Below the pieces are notes generated by a model. That model was not told the DNA's origin. It searched no databases and saw nothing but the letters and a program-made list of their open reading frames with translations. From assembly GCF_020740795.1 (NCBI RefSeq), contig NC_067295.1:4030501-4094500 (forward strand): DNA of 64,000 nucleotides, written 5' to 3'. Each line of letters begins with the position of its first letter. The first letter of the stretch is position 1. Of this stretch, positions 24,101-34,414 are shown piece by piece. The position numbers were made by a program, and so were the translations under genes. The DNA is from Apus apus. Its lineage: Eukaryota > Chordata > Aves > Apodiformes > Apodidae.

Positions 24101-27100
24101 GCAAAGCTCTCCCCTACCAAAAACCCCATAAGGAGAGGGTTTGGATAGTTTGTGCCACTGTAGGTACCCATGCTGGGTTGAACAAGACCATTTTCATGAC
24201 ATGTTTGAAGCAGAGCGTGCTACCACCCCTCCATGAGAAGCTAAAATACTCAAGAGCCTCACGCTGTCCTTGCACTAACCTGCCCATGCAGCTACATGCT
24301 GATTTAAAATCCTCAGAAAAGCTGTCCAATTTCAAAACCCATGCAGGACTGAAACCAAAACTCTTTAAAAATCTATCCCTTCACTATAAGTGCTTTTCAG
24401 TTACCATATATATCCAATTTTCTTTTCAAACCCAGGGCAGGAGGACTTACAAGAATTTATATTTGAATGTCACACAGGCATTAGGAAAAAATACATTCAC
24501 TTGGTCCCAATATTTAACTACAGTCTATCTTTACCTTCCTTTCTCAGCATCTTTGGAAGCTACAGCATGGATGTTGTCACCAGCACTTCCTTTGGTGTGA
24601 ACATCGACTCTATGAACAACCCCAAAGACCCCTTTGTCAGAGAGATGAAGAAGCTGGTCAAGTTTGACTTTTTTGACCCACTCTTCATCTTGATATGTAA
24701 GTGACTTTTTTTTGTTGGAAAGTGAATTCAGGTGTCAGGGTGAAGTGTGGCTTTAGCAAGCACGTCAGAGACTGGTGGATCCTATGCATTAACCAATCAA
24801 CTGTTGCTTGGATAACTTCACTAGGCTGGGCTAGAAGTCCTAATGGCTCTTATCTCATTGGTTCCTTGTGGTTAGCTTCATGCTGAAGCTCTGGGAAGGA
24901 GTTGGGTAAAAAATTCCTCCACCTTTGGTATCCACAGTGCAAGAAACATGAAGATCCCCATCAATATCCAAATAGGTGCTGAAAAATTAATCTAGGGTTG
25001 AAAAGCAATTTCAGCTGTAGAGGGTTGAGGAGGGTGGTGCTATCTGAAATGCCTTTTCTGGAACAGAGTGCTGAGTGGGGACAGTAATTAGATGCCATTT
25101 CCTAGCAGTGCAATAGATTAGCAGTGATGGTGATGGACATTAAATCACTTACAACCTTAAATCAATATTAGATACCTTGCTAAAACACGGGGAAAGTGAT
25201 CTAGGCATGGAGGAGGTTCTGGTGCTTTAGATTTTATGAATCTATACAAGCATTCAAGATAAGTCTCTGATGAAGGAAATGCTCTGAAGGCGACTTGGAA
25301 ATGCTTGTATGGAAGCAGCACAGCAGTGCTGCTCACCCTGAAAAAAGAAATCAATTCATTCCTGCTGTAGTGTGCACAAGGCACAGCAGTAACCTGTTCT
25401 CAGAAAGCAGGACCTTGGAAAAAGAAGGGGGTATATACTTTAATTATCTCTTAAAGCAAAGATTATATCCAGCTCAGTTGTGCCCACTTGACAGAAACTT
25501 GGGAGAGGGTTGCATCAGTATCCCAAGGGAAGGAGAAAGAGGAAAAAGGGAAAAACCCAGGCTTTTCCTAGGTGAAGAAATCAAGAAATAATTTCTCAGC
25601 AGCATCATTGCTTTCTCAGTAACATTCACAGCTCTGTTATAAGAGGCAGAGTTTGTTTGCAATGTACAATTTTATTCTTCATTTGTTTTCCAGTTGTATT
25701 CCCATTCCTTAGTCCTCTTTTGGCTAAGTTCAACGTAAGCTTCTTCCCCAGTGATGCTGTGGATTTCTTCATAAGATCCATCTCCAAAATTAAGCAGGAT
25801 CGTGAAAAGGAAGCTCACAAGGTAACTGGGTGGGAATTTACCAACAGCTGTGGCAGAAAATACATGGAAGTGAAATGTAATTAGGGTGATGATCTAAAAG
25901 GTGAGGCCAAAATCTAATGATTCAACAAAACCTCAAGAGTAAACACTTGATTTTAATACTGTCAGAAAAGCCTCACCCAACCAGTCCTGGCAGAGAAGTA
26001 ACTGGACTTTGTACACTGGTGATCTGAAGCTAAATCCAGATAAAGCCTTGGTAGCATTGATCTAAATTTGGGTTTACAGAATTTGTACTAAGTGAACAAA
26101 GTAAGAGCTCCCTGAAGATGATCAGACAGAGGAAGAGAGAGGTGAGTAAGCAGCACAAGAGCAGCAATTCCCCCTTTCAGGGTTACACCTTCCCCTCTCA
26201 CTTTTCAAAAACTGAAGCTGAGACACTGCTCTCCCACCCAAGGGCTTCATGAAAGGACAGCTAGGTTTCCAAAATAAAATGTTATGTTTCACTACAAGGA
26301 AGGAATCTGCATTATGGGGACACCTTCAGTTTTAAAATTGTGCTAAGGCTACAAAATATGTTTATCTGAGCCCTCCCTGAGCAATCTGTCACCCAAGAAA
26401 CTCTCTTGCTTTTCTTACCAGGGCAGAGTAGATTTTCTGCAGCTGATGCTCGAGTCCCAGAAATCATCCAATCATGAGAACAATGAAACCAATCACTCAT
26501 ACAAAGGTAACAACATCCAAATACTCATCATGGGAATAGGGACTGTGGGAGCAAGGAGAATACTGGGGAGAGTTTCCCAGAGTAAGGCTCAATGGGTCAC
26601 CACCATCTCCACTGACCAGCTCCACACAGAAGTTTCTGTCCCTTCTTGCCAGCACTGGGTCGAGGGGAATCTCCAGGACCTTTGCCAGGCAGTAAAACTG
26701 CTGTGTCAGCCATTTAGACCTGGAGAATCATCTGGCTCCTCTATCACATGTTTTTTTCCAGACAGATGGCAGAGTAGCTATAAATGTGTTATCAGAAAAG
26801 AAGGACAACAAACCTGCCTCAACCCCACCCATTGCTACCTGTTCCTTCCTGAGACTGTCAGCCAAGGCAAATCTCTCCATGTCCTCTCTCCTCACAGCCC
26901 TGACCGACTCAGAGATCCTGTCCCAAGCATTCATCTTCATTTTTGCTGGCTATGAGCCCACCAGCAACACACTTAGCTACCTGGCCTATGAACTGGCCAC
27001 ACACCCTGACGTGCAGCAAAAGCTGCTGGAGGAAATTGACACCATTTTACCCAACAAGGTAAGGGGACATGGAGTGATGGCAGAGACCCTCTGACCCTGC

Positions 27101-29086
27101 TGTCCTCCTCATTCAGTCCAGACAATGAGAAATCTCTCTCTCCTAAACACCCTCCTCCTGGGATCTCCCAACAGCTCTAAGAGACACACAGGTCAGCCCC
27201 ATAGTGGCTTTATTTTGGCAGCTGAAACCTTCCAGGCCACCACCCTACACAAAGCCATTTGCCAGACTCTTCTCCCGCGCACAAGTGGATGTGGGTTTCC
27301 TGGTATTTCCATCACACAGGGATGAAAAAATCATAGAATCCATCAAGGTTGAAAAAGACTTTCAAGATCATCAGGTCCAACTGTCTGCCTTACAACCCCT
27401 AACCACTAAACCATCTCCAATGGAACCAATTACACAATTTCTACCTTGCATTTTCTTCCTCAGTTAGTATGAGACACCAGTGGGGGAGAAGGAGTTGGGC
27501 ACTCTCTGGTCTCAACAGTCATTCTAGGAAAATCCAACATGCCAACATACCTGGTCACCTTTCTCCTGTTGTCCTACAGGCTCCTCTCACCTATGATGCC
27601 ATGATGCAGTTGGAATATCTTGACATGACAGTAAGTGAAACCCTTCGGCTCTTCCCCCTTGGAGGGCGGCTTGAGAGAGCCTGCAAGAAAGATGTAGAAG
27701 TAAATGGAGTGACCATTCCCAAGGGAACTGTTGTCATGATCCCACCCTTCACCCTGCATCGCAGCCCCGAGTACTGGCCAAACCCAGAAGAGTTCAGACC
27801 AGAAAGGTACAAAACCAACCAAACCATAATGAAAGGGAATAAATATCATGCTGCTTTTTCTTCATGCAGTAATTAAGTATTAATCTCTGATTAGCTTCCT
27901 AATGGAATTCTTCCGATCTTTTTACAAACAATACCAACAAGAAATTGCAGGAAATGTCATTTTAAGAAGAAAATGTGTTTTGTACTTCAAACAGGGTTTC
28001 AAACAACATAACCCTGCTGGAAGGCTAACCCTGATACCCCACAAGACTTCGTACAGCTTTTAGGCTGGCTGCCAGGGTGGGTAGCTGGTGAGGTTTGGGA
28101 ACTACTGGCCTTCTTTCTGCACAGTCTTCAGTGCTGAACCCGTTTCCTTCACCCAGGCTACAAGAATTGATCGTTCCAGAGTTGCCTTCCCTCTTGGTTT
28201 TCAAGGAAGTGATAACTTCTCCCTAGTTGGGGTATTTTTATACTTCCTGTCTGCCTCTCATTCCCCACAGGACTGAAGCCATAGGCTGCTCCTGACAAAG
28301 ATGACTCCTGGTCTCTCTAAACACAAGAGATAAGGAAATATCTGGAATTTTGAGAGAGCATGTAGATTTTCACATTGCTCTCAACTTCTGCTAGTTGGGA
28401 TGGACAGAATTAAACTCAACATCCCACCTGGGACGAGGGCTCTGACAGCCCTTGATCACTGGGCTACTCAGAGATACCTTAGTGAAAAATCAAACAAGTT
28501 TCTGTAGGGCACGAGCAACAGACCTCTGGATAAGTAGCACAGATCTGTAGCTTTTTGGGTTTTGTGCTGCCTTGATTTATTTTCCCCAACTATGCCATTA
28601 TTCAGGTTCAGTAAGGAAAACAAAGAGACCATAGACCCGTATACGTACCTGCCCTTTGGAGCTGGTCCCAGGAACTGCATCGGGATGCGGTTTGCTCTCC
28701 TGACCCTGAAAGTTGCCATCACCATCCTACTCCAACACTTCACCTTCCAGACCTGCAAGGAAACTCCGGTGAGGAGCACGTTATGCTTTGAAACTCACAT
28801 GTGAAGAGCTTAGTGTCTAGTTTCTCACCACGGGTGCAGACACCAAGAGCTTTGCACTTTCAGGGCAGAAGCTCTTTTGGGCACTGCTGCTCAAGTTATG
28901 TCCAAACCACAGCAGAGTTTCCTTTCTTTAATCTCTACTTACTGTATTTGCCCGTCTCTGAGTGTGGTTTTCCTCTTATTATTGCAGATCCCTCTCAAAC
29001 TGAGTTCAACTGGATTCTTAAAACCAGAAAGACCAATTATTCTGAAGGTGGTGCCCCGCACCAACACGGCTCCTGCAGAGGCATAA
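18110..29086 (+). CDS. CYP3A: Cytochrome P450 family 3A monooxygenase, complete 13-exon gene
   Basis: Coding exons: 18110-18180, 20975-21068, 21465-21517, 22644-22743, 23353-23466, 23735-23823, 24548-24696, 25694-25821, 26422-26506, 26898-27058, 27580-27806, 28606-28768, 28988-29086. All introns are GT-AG and the joined frame is 1,533 bases (510 residues). CYP3A enzymes are ER-anchored haem-thiolate monooxygenases that oxidise steroids and xenobiotics using NADPH-P450 reductase. Visible parts are an N-terminal membrane anchor (about residues 11-24), a Pro-rich hinge (GIPGPRPLP), the C-helix WKRIR (126-130), I helix (about 296-325), ExxR as ETLR (368-371), and the haem loop [10 protein letters not shown] with Cys448. 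Exon sizes equal the mammalian family except exon 9, which adds six residues. The odd feature is Pro315 where the family has the oxygen-activating Thr (AGYEPTS). The start is supported by the match to other CYP3A N termini and by the exon-1 length. Subfamily is certain; the exact paralogue name is not. Confidence 0.96.
19441..19552. repeat. 56-bp direct tandem duplication in intron 1
   Basis: Two adjacent 56-base units (19,441-19,496 and 19,497-19,552) begin GATCTT and end in ...TTAGCAC. I count 10 mismatches between them. They lie in intron 1 of the plus-strand CYP3A gene. Confidence 0.85.
20975..21068 (+). CDS. CYP3A: CYP3A plus gene, exon 2
   Basis: Residues 24-55, containing the Pro-rich hinge ([12 protein letters not shown]) that orients the catalytic domain on the membrane. 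The acceptor is ATAG and the donor GTAAGT. Confidence 0.93.
21465..21517 (+). CDS. CYP3A: CYP3A plus gene, exon 3
   Basis: Residues 56-73, including [10 protein letters not shown], the helix A region. This 53-base exon also survives as a clear remnant in the downstream pseudogene. Confidence 0.93.
21851..22093 (+). other. Hydrophobic 80-codon open frame in CYP3A intron 3
   Basis: An ATG-to-TGA frame lies wholly within intron 3. It predicts an acidic start ([15 protein letters not shown]), then two adjacent apolar stretches (roughly residues 31-52 and 54-75) that could span a membrane. I recognise no family. The ATG context has G at -3. There is no sign of a promoter or splice sites, so it may be chance. 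Confidence 0.12.
22644..22743 (+). CDS. CYP3A: CYP3A plus gene, exon 4
   Basis: Residues 73-106, with the beta-1 region ([14 protein letters not shown]) and the conserved [10 protein letters not shown]. It ends in an Arg-Arg pair corresponding to human Arg105/Arg106. Confidence 0.95.
23353..23466 (+). CDS. CYP3A: CYP3A plus gene, exon 5 (SRS1, helix C)
   Basis: Residues 107-144. The B-C loop, a substrate-contact region, keeps Ser119 of human CYP3A4 but has Val at the Phe108 position. WKRIR (126-130) supplies the haem-propionate contacts. Confidence 0.95.
23735..23823 (+). CDS. CYP3A: CYP3A plus gene, exon 6
   Basis: Residues 145-174, starting [18 protein letters not shown]; helix D region. 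It ends in phase GA|C with exon 7. Confidence 0.94.
24548..24696 (+). CDS. CYP3A: CYP3A plus gene, exon 7 (helix E to F/F')
   Basis: Residues 174-224, including [17 protein letters not shown] and the F-F' segment KFDFFDP. The human Arg212 position is Lys; Phe213 and Phe215 of the active-site roof are kept. Confidence 0.95.
25694..25821 (+). CDS. CYP3A: CYP3A plus gene, exon 8 (F'-G region)
   Basis: Residues 224-266, [20 protein letters not shown] and the following G helix. This membrane-facing segment is hydrophobic, as in other CYP3A enzymes. Confidence 0.94.
26422..26506 (+). CDS. CYP3A: CYP3A plus gene, exon 9 (H-I linker, extended)
   Basis: Residues 267-295. It starts [13 protein letters not shown] and ends in an Asn/Ser/His-rich linker. 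The exon is 85 bases against 67 in human CYP3A4, i.e. six extra residues. The minus-strand paralogue has the same length. Confidence 0.93.
26898..27058 (+). CDS. CYP3A: CYP3A plus gene, exon 10 (I helix)
   Basis: Residues 295-348. The I helix reads [15 protein letters not shown]. The acidic Glu314 is kept, but the following conserved Thr is Pro315 (codon CCC at 26,957-26,959). The J-helix motif [12 protein letters not shown] is normal. Confidence 0.96.
27329..27430 (-). mobile_element. CR1 3'-end fragment in CYP3A intron 10
   Basis: The plus strand shows TCATAGAATC then CATCAAGGTTGAAAAAGAC, 'aagatcatcaggtccaact' and 'acaacccctaaccactaaac'. This is the reverse complement of a CR1 3' terminus, antisense to the host gene. 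It is short and diverged. Confidence 0.8.
27580..27806 (+). CDS. CYP3A: CYP3A plus gene, exon 11 (K helix, ExxR)
   Basis: Residues 349-424. It holds ETLR (368-371), the substrate-contact stretch FPLGGRLER (Gly-Gly where human has Ala370-Met371) and the PERF-region start (EEFRPER). The donor is GTACAA, weaker than the neighbours. Confidence 0.96.
28606..28768 (+). CDS. CYP3A: CYP3A plus gene, exon 12 (haem-binding loop)
   Basis: Residues 424-478. [14 protein letters not shown] contains Cys448, the axial thiolate ligand. By my count 42 of 55 residues are identical to exon 12 of the minus-strand paralogue. Confidence 0.97.
28988..29086 (+). CDS. CYP3A: CYP3A plus gene, exon 13 and stop
   Basis: Residues 479-510. 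It holds the beta-4 region ([11 protein letters not shown]), then [12 protein letters not shown] and a short variable tail ending in TAA. Confidence 0.94.
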   Translation: MPLKLSSTGFLKPERPIILKVVPRTNTAPAEA

Positions 29087-29588
29087 AACTCAACCGAGGC
29101 TGCAACAGTTCCCTGGTGTCTAATGAGTGCTGTGCTAACAAAGGGATCACTCATCATGGGAAATCTCTCCTACATGTACAGACACAGAAGAGCTGCTCTA
29201 ATGCTGGAAGCAATTACTACATATTTACTAATAAACATAGCTGTCAGAAATGTAATGTGGATCACTGGGCAGTGACAATTTACAGTCCCCTTAATTTTGA
29301 TGGCAGAAAACAAGAAATAAATCCAAATGAGAAGCTGATCATCCACTTCTAAGGGGACTTCTCCATCTGGAGAGAGGGAATTACTGTCACATCCAGGAGA
29401 AACAAGGTGTGATGGAAATTCAAATTGCCAGACCTTGCCGGGCAGGGTTGGGTGACGTTCTTCTTGGTGCATCGATGCTTGAAATTTCACGTGTTATAGT
29501 TGAGCTGATTGGTGTGAGACTATATCCTAGTTACCAAATCCCTCTTGTGCCACGTGTTAATTAAACTAAAGTGTGTACAAATACTGTC

Positions 29589-29623
29589 ATTAAAAATGTT
29601 TGAGAGCTACTCTGTGTTGTGTA
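29589..29623 (+). terminator. Candidate poly(A) signal of plus-strand CYP3A
   Basis: ATTAAA at 29,589-29,594 is followed at 29,612-29,623 by a GU-rich TGTGTTGTGTAT, the usual downstream element. This would give a 3' UTR of about 0.5 kb. AATAAA hexamers at 29,230-29,235 and 29,316-29,321 are earlier alternatives. Confidence 0.45.
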
Positions 29624-29629
29624 TAGCTG

Positions 29630-29770
29630 CTGATCGCTTCCTATTTAAAAACCGTATTCAGCCTCAACCCTTGAAATTATCCATGTACATTGCTTTCCAC
29701 TTAATTTAATTAATCTGATCCTTCATTTAATGCGATAAAACCCTCCCATTTGTACCATATTTTACAAACA
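29630..29770 (+). repeat. Segmental duplication, copy A1 (3' flank of intact CYP3A)
   Basis: This segment matches 46,840-46,980. Shared blocks include TTCAGCCTCA, CTTGAAATTATCCA and TGATCCTTCATTTA in the same order and spacing. In both places it lies just downstream of a CYP3A exon 13, intact here and decayed there. Confidence 0.75.
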
Positions 29771-31079
29771 CTGTAATTCCCACCTCTTAGTTTAAGAGGT
29801 TGCCTTCAGTTCAGCACTGGCCAACCCTCTTCCGCACTGGAGCTACAGAGGGTGGGTTGCAAAGAGCAGCAGGAGCAGCTCACAGGAGGTGGTGACAACA
29901 TTGCAGAAGGGCCAGTGCTCCTGGAGAAACTGTCTGGACACAGCTTGTAGCTGAGCCTTGCCTCTTCCCAGAGCCAGGGACAGAGTTTACACATTGCCTG
30001 TGGTGGGACATTAGCCTGCTGGGAGCTGGTTTACTCTTGAACTGCTCCAGAGCTTGCACCCTATGGAATGGTCCTGATGCTGTCACCAAAGGACTTCTGC
30101 CATCCCTGACCATATAACCAGGGAATATCAAAAGGCAGGTGGGAGGTTATCCTGGACCCGAATTTCACACACCAGCTAACCCCAGTATGTTGGGCTGGTC
30201 CTGCCACCTGCAAACCAAGAAGAATGCTAATAAAATGGTGAAGGTTTTTAGAAGAGTTGTAGACACCTTAACATTCTCCCAGTGTCCTTCACTCCAAGGC
30301 AATGTTTTCCCAGTCATGGTCTATAACTTCCTCCCATGGCCACATGCTTTCCTCTCTAGCCAAGTAGATTAAAACTGCATGACCCAAATGCTACAATCCA
30401 ACATAGCACAAATTTATTGAAGAACTCATGTCCATTCTTTACCAATGATGGCAATTAAGGGGTTTGGGAACAGGGACCCAAAAGTGTGGTGGATCCCTGA
30501 CTATTGAAAATCCCAGAATCAAAGCTGTCCATTTTTCAGGAAGATAACAGTGACATTCACCAGGCTCCACTTCAAGAGGTAGCAGCTTGTGCCATCCCAA
30601 AGGGCAGATAAAACAATTAAAGTGCTCCCTTCTGATTCATCATCTGTGAAAAACTGTTTGTGTTCTGCTATGTACACAGACAGACATCGTTAGACGTGCT
30701 GCCAATAAGGCCCTTCCTCAGATTAAACTGTTGCTCCTCTCTAGCAGAGGTTTAAAAACCTTCAGTGGAAGAGTTGGGCCTGTCCTGCTGTTGCAATGCC
30801 AGCCAGCTCTGATGGGGAGAGTGCAATGGACCTGGACAGACCAGTTAAACAAGAGCATTTTCCACACACACAGAGTGCCAGGCAAAGCTAAGTCCCAGTT
30901 CAAGGAAGAGGAAAGAAAAGTGACACCATTGTGATAGCAACAAGTCACTTGCAGGCCAAGCAGCTGCTTTGACAAAGAAAAGTAATTTTTGTGTCTCATG
31001 GGCAAAATCTAATGCCTTCGTGTGGTGCTCAGAACCAGAAAGGGTTAATCCTGCTGTCCCCCAGGACATGCAGACCCTG

Positions 31080-31330
31080 CCCAGCAAGAGGCATCTCCAG
31101 AAATGAAGTCCTTAGTGTAACTGTACAGATCATTCTTCCAAACGTGAAAAATGTGACTAATTCTCCAGCTTCAGCCAATTATGACCTGCCAGGACTATCA
31201 TAACAGCCCATAAATAATGTGTAACAACATCATGGTTACGAGCCTTCTAAAAGAAAATTAGATCCTCTGTGTCTTAACTCCATAAAATTACTTTGGTTTT
31301 AAGGGCTGTCTCCATCATTCCTAGCAGTTT
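31080..31330 (+). repeat. Segmental duplication, copy A2
   Basis: This segment matches 49,060-49,310. Shared stretches include GTGAAAAATGTGACTAATT versus ATGAAAAATATGAGTAATT, CAATTA.(G/A)CCTGCCAG, and the later GGCTGTCTCC. Together with copy A1 it shows that the duplication covered several kilobases of flank. Confidence 0.65.
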
Positions 31331-33122
31331 CCATTGCTTCCCTGGCCATCCTAGAAATGGACATGACCTGGCCAGGAGTCTGCTGGTCCCAGTCCCTGTG
31401 CATTCTTCAGGTTTGTTTTCACTGGTTTGGCTGCCTCCTCTTCAAACTAAACATATTACTGTTTAACTTGATTTTCAAATGTTTCCTCTTATAAATGAGG
31501 TCCACTTTGTCTAGACCTTGCTCATTCCTTTAACTATTTCAACACATCCTTGGCAGGCCTGGGACATGATGTTGTCCCAACATAACTGAGTCTTTGTCAC
31601 CGGAAAGAGCTTCCAGACACAGTACAAGGTAGAAATGAATTTTGGTGAGATTTAGGTGTCACATCCCTCCTTAAATCCTCCCAAACCCTAAGTAAGAGGG
31701 AAAAATTAAAAGAATGAAGAACACCTATGTCATATGAAAAAAAAAAGTGCTTCTCTCAAGGCTTTGACACTCATGTTTCATCAGAGAAGTTCTTGTCAAA
31801 TGACTGTGCAAGCATAACAGACTCACACCCTGGCCAAACACAAGCACCACTCAGGAAGAGTTCTATAAATATGCAGAAAATATATTCCCCTTAATATAGA
31901 AAGGCTTGCTGGGACCTTTCCAAAGGAGATCTATACCCCATGATATGAGAACTGTGATTCTATCAGTCCTGATGAAAGGTGAAGATGGTTGTAAGAGGGG
32001 AGTTTTGCTTTCTGTTCCTCACTTAACTACAGCAGGGTAACCATCCACGTTACAGTAACTTCCCTAAATGATGTAATACTTCCAGTTGATTGCAATGATC
32101 AAATGGATTTTATGAAAAACAGGTTTCCTGCTTAAAGCAGAGGAATATTTCATGTGCTTCACCAAGTCAGTTATTACGTGTTTCAATACCAGGCTGAGCC
32201 CTGACAGATAGAAGAATGGCCTGACTATTACCAGACTAAGTGTCCCTAAAGTATTGAAGCCTTTTGCAATTCTGCCTTGCCTTTAAAGTGAAAAATGAAA
32301 TATTTCCAGGCTTATTTCACCTGAAGGGAAGAAGAGGCAGTGTTGCTCCTTTTACCTTTCCATCTAGCAAGGCATGGTTTCTCTCCTAACACTCCAGCAC
32401 CAGAAGTCTACAAGTCAAAAGATGCACAAATGAAAAAGCCCCCATGCAGAATTTGTTTGCTTCCCACAGTCCCTCCTTCCTTTCTCCATTGCCCTGTTGG
32501 AAGTAAGAAGTCAGCAAGGAGAGTTACCAGGGTATGAAAGATGGCTTGGAAAAGTGGGAAACATGTAACTGAATTTCTGCACTGACATCACCTTCATCTG
32601 CTGTAATAGAGAGAATTAGGCACAGCAAATTTCTCACTGTACAGATATGGAATGTTGAAACCCTGACTATTGCACAAATGTTGACAGGATATTTTATTTA
32701 CTGCATCATTAAAGGTTAAAAGACTCATTCTCCAGAGGATAAATTTTTTTCAAACACTAATATCAATTAAAGCTAATTTCAGCTCTACCCTAATGATTAA
32801 CATAAAATATGGAAAAAGCTCCAACAAAGCTTTTCTGCTCATTACTTCAATTCTCTTGTATTGCTCGAGCACTTTATAGGTACTGATGCAGCTTTAGATC
32901 ACCCATGACACAGTTAATTTTCCCCTCAGAGCTTTATTTTGTGTGTTACTGAACACTTGAAGATGTTGCAAAGATCCACAAAACACCTTTGATGATATGG
33001 ATCATAGTTTTTATTTAACCAGTTCATAGTTGATGATCAGTAATGTTCTCTACAGGCTTTCCTACATGGCTGGGTACAATGCCTGGGTAAAAATGTATTT
33101 TGTTCCACAGCCTACAGCTTCC

Positions 33123-33123
<1 letters not shown>

Positions 33124-33159
<36 letters not shown>

Positions 33160-33176
33160 AACTTTATATATATATA
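33124..33176. repeat. (TA)n microsatellite, two blocks
   Basis: TA runs at 33,124-33,154 and 33,164-33,176 are separated by an A-rich spacer. Confidence 0.9.
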
Positions 33177-33499
33177 AAATGTATAAGCACACCCTGATGT
33201 ATTTCTGCAGTCAGAAGTTTGCAAATGGAGTAGGGAGGGCTCACCTGCCTCTTCTGAACTCAATCCAGTCCAGTGCAGTGCAGCTGGATGCATTTCTCCA
33301 TCTTTGCCTGGCAAAATACTAATTCCATCAACACTCTATGGAGAGCCCAGGAATATAAGTTACAGTCCACCCCAAGACCATATCAGGGCTTTGTGCAGCC
33401 CAGCTGAGAAGGCTCAGGTGCCACACCACAGCTCACCACAGCTCCCCCATCCCAGGGCTCTCCAGCTGGTTTTGCTCTGGAACTGCAGGGCATAGGACT

Positions 33500-33532
33500 G
33501 GAAAACACTTTTGGAAAACACTTTTGGAAAAC
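33500..33532. repeat. 13-bp tandem repeat
   Basis: The unit GGAAAACACTTTT occurs twice in full and once as a seven-base remainder. Confidence 0.9.
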
Positions 33533-34398
33533 AGACCACACAGCCCAACTGCCAGCACAGTGAGCAGGGCCTTGTACTAACTTGCCCCAAGCTTGTCTAA
33601 CCTTTTCAGAACTTGTCTACTTGTATCCTAATTTTAGGGCATTTATTGTTAACAAACACTAATCTGGGATCGATCTGTATCCAAAGGTCACAGAAAAAGC
33701 CAGAGGGAAGGTGAGGAGCTATACAGATGCTCCTAAGAAGGTCAGTTGCTGCCACTCAGGCTGCTCTCTGGCAGTAACCACACATCAATCAGCCCACCAG
33801 CAGCCTTAGCAACACCTATGGGAGTGAGCAGATGTCTGATGCTCCCAAATAATTTTAACAGACTCCAGTGGAAATCAGCAGGATGTGGAAGTGGAGGACA
33901 TGCATTTGCAGATTCCCATGCCAAGAGATGAAGTGTTTCCCACTCTGACTGCTGTACTCATGTTCTGTCACACAGAGCTCTGGCTCAGGACTCCATACTG
34001 AGCCATGTGCATCTTCTCAGACAGTCACTGAACCCACCATTCTCTTTTTTCATCCCCTTTTCAAGACTGGAGGTGGCTTTCTGCTTCCCCCTCCTGAATT
34101 TTCATGTTTAGTTTTTCAATGACTGGAATTAATTTGGCTGGGAGTCCATGAAACAGCTCTCATAAGTGAAAGAGCTACCTAATAAGCTTTTAATGGAAGA
34201 TATTATTTCTGTTCTTTATATTACATTAAAAGCCAGTCAGGAAATGAAAGCCCAGGAGGGTTAGGTATGTTGGAAACACTCAGCAAGACAGTCTTTTCTT
34301 CAGGGAGTTCACAGTCTAAAAGTTGCCCAAAGAAACAGAATGTGCAGCAAACAGACAGCTTGTGCTCTCACAGACTGCGTGAGCACGTGTAGGTATAA

Positions 34399-34414
34399 AC
34401 ACACACACACACAC
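34399..34414. repeat. (CA)n microsatellite
   Basis: About eight CA units in intergenic DNA. Confidence 0.85.
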
